Shown here in pieces: positions 29,839 to 33,179 of a stretch of DNA of 33,179 nucleotides. Position 1 is the first letter of the stretch; each line of letters starts with the position of its first letter. This DNA comes from Nemertoderma westbladi (lineage: Eukaryota > Xenacoelomorpha > Nemertodermatida > Nemertodermatidae), in NCBI GenBank assembly GCA_032718475.1, contig JAUCBJ010005951.1, positions 1 to 33,179 of the forward strand, read 5' to 3'. The notes beneath the pieces were generated by a model. It was not told the DNA's origin and ran no database searches. It saw only the letters and a list, made by a program, of their open reading frames with translations. Position numbers and translations under genes: made by a program.

Positions 29839-30138
29839 TTACTTTTTTTTGCTAGTTTCTATTTGCTTCGTTTCATTTTCTTTGGTCTGATTGAAAATTT
29901 GTCTTAGTTCTTTATCATTTGTTTTCCAACCACGAATATTAAAACCACCTCTAGCTAAGATTGCCTTTGTCGCCAATTGGAGTTGTCGACCTTCTGATAT
30001 GTCTTTGACCCCCGTATTTAAATTGTCTACATACATATTGTCTTGTAGTTTAGGGATTGCAGTCGCTTCTAGAGTACTTGCGGATTTGATTCTAATTTTA
30101 AGTGGTGTATGCATAGTTACTAGTGCAATTATGACCAA
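29839..30138 (-). pseudogene. BEL/Pao reverse transcriptase fragment with YVDN motif, copy B
   Basis: Longer open frame than A: LEATAIPKLQDNMYVDNLNT, then EGRQLQLATKAILARGGFNI. The active-site Asn is shared with A, so the substitution predates the duplication. The first residues overlap the LTR. Confidence 0.8.
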
Positions 30139-30268
30139 AACACACCGAGATTAATTAATATTAGTATTGGCACGATAACAAATGAATTAGTGATAAACTT
30201 CTATAGTAATAGTACTAATGTATGTACATACACATTGCTTTCTCAATTCTACAATAAATTATACTACA
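30110..30268 (-). repeat. BEL/Pao 5' LTR, copy B
   Basis: Third copy of the 154-164-bp repeat; abuts the LINE at 30269 exactly as in A. Confidence 0.65.
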
Positions 30269-30536
30269 GAGACTTCCAGCCGATAGTGATAGACGACAAC
30301 AATAACTGGACAGAAGTTACACACCTCCGACGTAAACACAACTACCAGCAACCTCAGACTGAATCGCACAGAGACAATGTCTTAGTTAACTGTACAGGTA
30401 AACCACTAACTACCTCAGACCAACCTCTAGGACTGTGACCCGATTGCACACTAAGCAGACTTCTATACTCCCAGGCTGCCGGTAAGCCTGCTTTGCGTGG
30501 AGCCAAGATTGGTGGACGTCTGCGCACAACTGAGGT

Positions 30537-30851
30537 TTGTCGCTGACAAACTCCCGGCCACCTAGCGAGGCTCACATTAACATCGGCCTCCTAGACAAGA
30601 CAGTAACAGTTGCCAATATCGCAGAATATCTAAACGAAATCGACATTCCTTACAATGAAATAATTCCCCTACCACTCTTCCCAAACTCAGAATTCCTCAG
30701 TGTCCAACTCATAGGCAACCAGGAACACCGCTCAGCCCTCATGGATCCGGATATCTGGGACAGTGGAATAACAATCCGAAATTATATACTCTCTGCTTCA
30801 GAAAGAGAGAAGTTTGGCCTGAAGCCTCATCGTCCGAAACTCAGAAATTAG
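30537..30851 (+). pseudogene. LINE ORF1-like fragment, copy B
   Basis: Equivalent to 9391-9738, ending LMDPDIWDSGITIRNYI. The Trp expected in the family pattern is kept. It stops at 30849-30851, where A reads through. Confidence 0.5.
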
Positions 30852-30964
30852 ACCCAAGATGGCTTACCAAACCAAGCGAACTGACTAAATGTAACAACCC
30901 TGGTTTGGAACAATGATGGGTTCACCTCAGTTCAATCTCACCCATCGCATAACCTACCCCGCAG

Positions 30965-31775
30965 TGTACAGGTTGCCTCCTTGACGCCCACTAACGTACC
31001 AGTCGCCTCCCCAGCACCTACTAACGTAGCGGTCGCCCCCCCAACGCCCAATAACGTACAGGTCGCCTCCCTGGCTCCCAATAACGTAAAGGTCCCCTCC
31101 CCAGTGCCCAGTAATGCTCAGGTCGCCTCGCCGATGCCCAATAATTTACTGGTCGCCTCTCCGACGCCCAATAACGTACTGGTCGCCTCCTTGGTGCCCA
31201 ATAACGTACTGGTCCCCTCCCCAGCGCCCAATAATGCACAGGTCGCCTCGCCGACGCCCAATAACTTACTGGTCACCTCTCCGACACCCAATATCTTACT
31301 GGTCACCACCCAGACACCCAATAACATACTGGTCCCCTCCCCGGTGCCCAATAACGCACAGGTCAGGTCCCCCCCCCACCCCCCCGATGCCAAATAACGT
31401 ACTGGTCGCTTCCCTGGTACCCAATAACGCACTGGTCCCCCCCCCCCCCCCCCGATGCCCAATAATGTACTGGTCGTCTCCCCAGCGCCCAATACTGTAC
31501 CAGTCGCCTCTCCGACGCCCAATAACTTACTGGTCGCCTCCCTGGCGCCCAATAATACACAGGTCGCCCCCAACGCCAAATAACATACTGGTCGCCTCCC
31601 CAATGCCCAATAATGTACCTGTCGCCTCCTCGATGCCCAATAACGTACCAGTTGCCTCCACAATGCCCAATGACTTACCGGTTGCCTCCCTGATGCCCAA
31701 TAACGTACCGGTCGCCTCCCTGGTGCCCAATAACGTACTGGTCGCCTCCCCGTCGCCCAACAATGTACCAGCCGC
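30965..31775 (+). repeat. 30-bp minisatellite, copy B (about 27 units)
   Basis: Same unit as in A but nearly three times as long. In one plus frame (30981-31397) it encodes about 12 decapeptides of the form PNNVLVASP. Two poly-C tracts, at about 31369-31385 and 31437-31453, break the frame. Confidence 0.92.
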
Positions 31776-31963
31776 CATGGCGAAACAAAAACTAATGTTT
31801 CTATATCACTATGAAATGTTGAAGGCTTAAATTACTTAGTCGAAAATCTCTCATAAAACAAACTTTATAATGATTCCGATGTTCTCCTGTATACGGAAAC
31901 GTTTTTCACCAGTAATAATTTTAATAATTTAAACTATTATTCTTTTATAGGACCAGCCCATAA

Positions 31964-32437
31964 GCCAGCAAAGGCCGACCTATTGGCGGCCTAATAATTT
32001 TATGTAAACACCACACTAACCCATTACTCGTTGCCAAAGATGAATATTTTATTGTTGTTAAAACTGATATATCATTCTTCAATGTTCTGTACTTTCCGCC
32101 CGAAAAATCCCTGACTGATATATCATTCTTCAATGTTCTGTACTTTCCGCCCGAAAAATCCCTGGCTGATATTGCACTAACAATAAATAGTGTTTTATCC
32201 CATACTGATTGTCAATCAATGATTGTTGTTGGTGGTGATTTTAATTGCAGGCTAGATAGTGGCTCACGAGGTCTCGAACTAAATGATATTTTCTGTAATT
32301 TAAATTTCCTATGTCTCATTTCGGAGAAATGCCAAACCTATATCTCCCCACAGAGTAGCAGCACCATTGACTTGCTATTTATAAGATATCCCGGTACCGT
32401 CCCCCCACTGCCACCAGTGCCACATATCAAAAAGTAA
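31964..32437 (+). pseudogene. LINE apurinic-type endonuclease fragment
   Basis: 157 open codons of the endonuclease/exonuclease/phosphatase fold that nicks target DNA. Seen: GRPIGGLIIL (family GRPxGGL), VVVGGDFNCRLDS with the catalytic Asp/Asn (about 32222-32260) and SSTIDLLF. The N-terminal third, with the catalytic Glu, is missing. A 51-bp in-frame duplication lies inside. Absent from copy A. Confidence 0.85.
32063..32164 (+). repeat. 51-bp in-frame tandem duplication in the endonuclease
   Basis: Two essentially identical 51-bp units starting at 32063 and 32114, each encoding TDISFFNVLYFPPEKSL. The frame is kept. Confidence 0.92.
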
Positions 32438-32579
32438 AAAAAGTAAATTTTCTTCGGCCGCTAGGCTAGGGATTACGCACAAAGTCTGACGACTTATTTC
32501 CAGTGTGGCCCCCCCAAAACTTTACTCCCCAGAGGAAACTCCAGTACTCATTTAGCTACCACTTAAGGATGCAAGGCAG

Positions 32580-33179
32580 AGATGCGCCTATCACACTGAA
32601 CCCAATCCGCAAACACCAAAAAGTATTAATAGATATAGGGGTTGATATCTCTGTATCTTGTAGACTCGAAACTCGCCCTCCTCCACTGAGTAGAAAGTTT
32701 AATGTACTGCAGCTAAGGAACGACAGTAGGCTACAACTAGCTACACAAAAATTAGTAACAGACTTTGACATAAACGGCGCCACTGAGCTACTGACTAGAA
32801 CTATAACCGACGCAACTACCTCTGAAAACTCTAGAACTAATGGAAGGCGTTGGTATGACAACGAATGTAAATAAATGAAGCAACAACTTCAATCTGCTAT
32901 GACCCGCCGTTAAAACTCTCCCGCAGACACTGTGACATACTGGAACCTCCACAGACAATACAAAAAACTTATTAAACAAAAACGGGAAGAGTTTGAAGAA
33001 GCATCATATTAAGCTTATCGAACGCACGGAAATTAAACCCTGGCTGGACCTTATTTGAAAAACCAAAACCTAGCATCGCCCTTATCAACCTTGCAACATC
33101 CTGGAAATACCATCACCGACTGCTGCAGAACTCAACAACGGAGCTTGGCAAGTGAGGAAGTACTAGCCAGTATAAATGA
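32580..33179 (+). pseudogene. LINE endonuclease-RT linker, copy B
   Basis: Matches A 10120-10760. The TAA at 32872-32874 is shared with A. A second TAA at 32911-32913 is private to B. The A-specific TGA is absent here. A short deletion near 33093 removes bases present in A. Confidence 0.75.

Larger units (their letters stand above)
29001..30268 (-). mobile_element. Internally deleted BEL/Pao retrotransposon, copy B
   Basis: Homologous to 7853-9122 with the same internal deletions. Homology starts abruptly at the palindromic TGTACATGTACAT. The left LTR seen in copy A is absent. The right LTR (30110-30268) and its join to the LINE are conserved. Confidence 0.8.
30269..33179 (+). mobile_element. 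Decayed LINE, copy B (runs off right edge)
   Basis: Same element as 9123-12420, keeping a longer minisatellite and the endonuclease segment. It ends at the window edge in the start of the RT region (SEEVLASIN, matching A at about 10730-10760). Confidence 0.85.

Noticed and set aside
30965-31775. CRISPR-like array
   Set aside because: The units are contiguous with no unique spacers, and the context is an animal transposon.
31021-31778. Several overlapping repeat-rich open frames on both strands in copy B
   Set aside because: Same cause as in copy A; only the plus frame compatible with the LINE is worth discussing.

Overview
The window is animal nuclear DNA, AT-rich and dominated by transposable elements, with one complete host gene. 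The animal origin rests on a five-exon gene with GT-AG introns for a galactose 3-O-sulfotransferase-like Golgi enzyme, and on the mix of Ty3/gypsy, BEL/Pao, piggyBac and non-LTR elements. Repeated TAGGCCTA motifs and this element mix resemble marine invertebrate genomes, but I cannot name the phylum. There are no bacterial operons, CRISPR arrays or recognisable tRNA or rRNA genes.

Layout, left to right. 1-3716 (minus): the 5' part of a Ty3/gypsy retrotransposon: probable LTR, primer binding site, gag with two zinc knuckles, a textbook -1 frameshift signal, and a pol frame (protease, RT, RNase H, integrase) that I read codon by codon and found open to the window edge. 4176-7485: a piggyBac-type transposon; its transposase keeps the three catalytic Asp but has a broken N-terminus and no Cys-rich tail. 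7603-12951: composite A, an internally deleted BEL/Pao element (minus) with two LTR-like repeats, joined to a decayed non-LTR element (plus) with a 30-bp in-frame minisatellite, then a BEL/Pao integrase fragment (plus). 12952-16719: mostly unassigned, with a TA microsatellite and a fold-back repeat.

17103-26396 (minus): the sulfotransferase gene. Its introns 3 and 4 hold 5'-truncated non-LTR elements with (TAG)n tails, two of them joined 5' end to 5' end as an inverted pair, plus a terminal-inverted-repeat element and a fragment of another transposon protein. 26718-26973 (plus): two small phase-compatible exon-like blocks of unknown identity that end inside a perfect 28-bp-arm palindrome. 27015-27425: a 411-bp element with perfect 25-bp terminal inverted repeats. 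27883-28500: a degenerate satellite with a period of about 140-163 bp.

29001-33179: composite B, a second copy of the BEL/Pao plus non-LTR composite in the same orientation, about 21 kb from A. It keeps an endonuclease segment that A lost through a deletion with 4-bp microhomology. A and B share the same internal junctions and at least one inactivating stop, so the chimera was assembled and already dead before it was copied.

I did not find a convincing new biological system. The strongest results are the intact gypsy gag-pol with its frameshift signal, the reconstructed five-exon sulfotransferase gene, and the duplicated BEL/LINE chimera.
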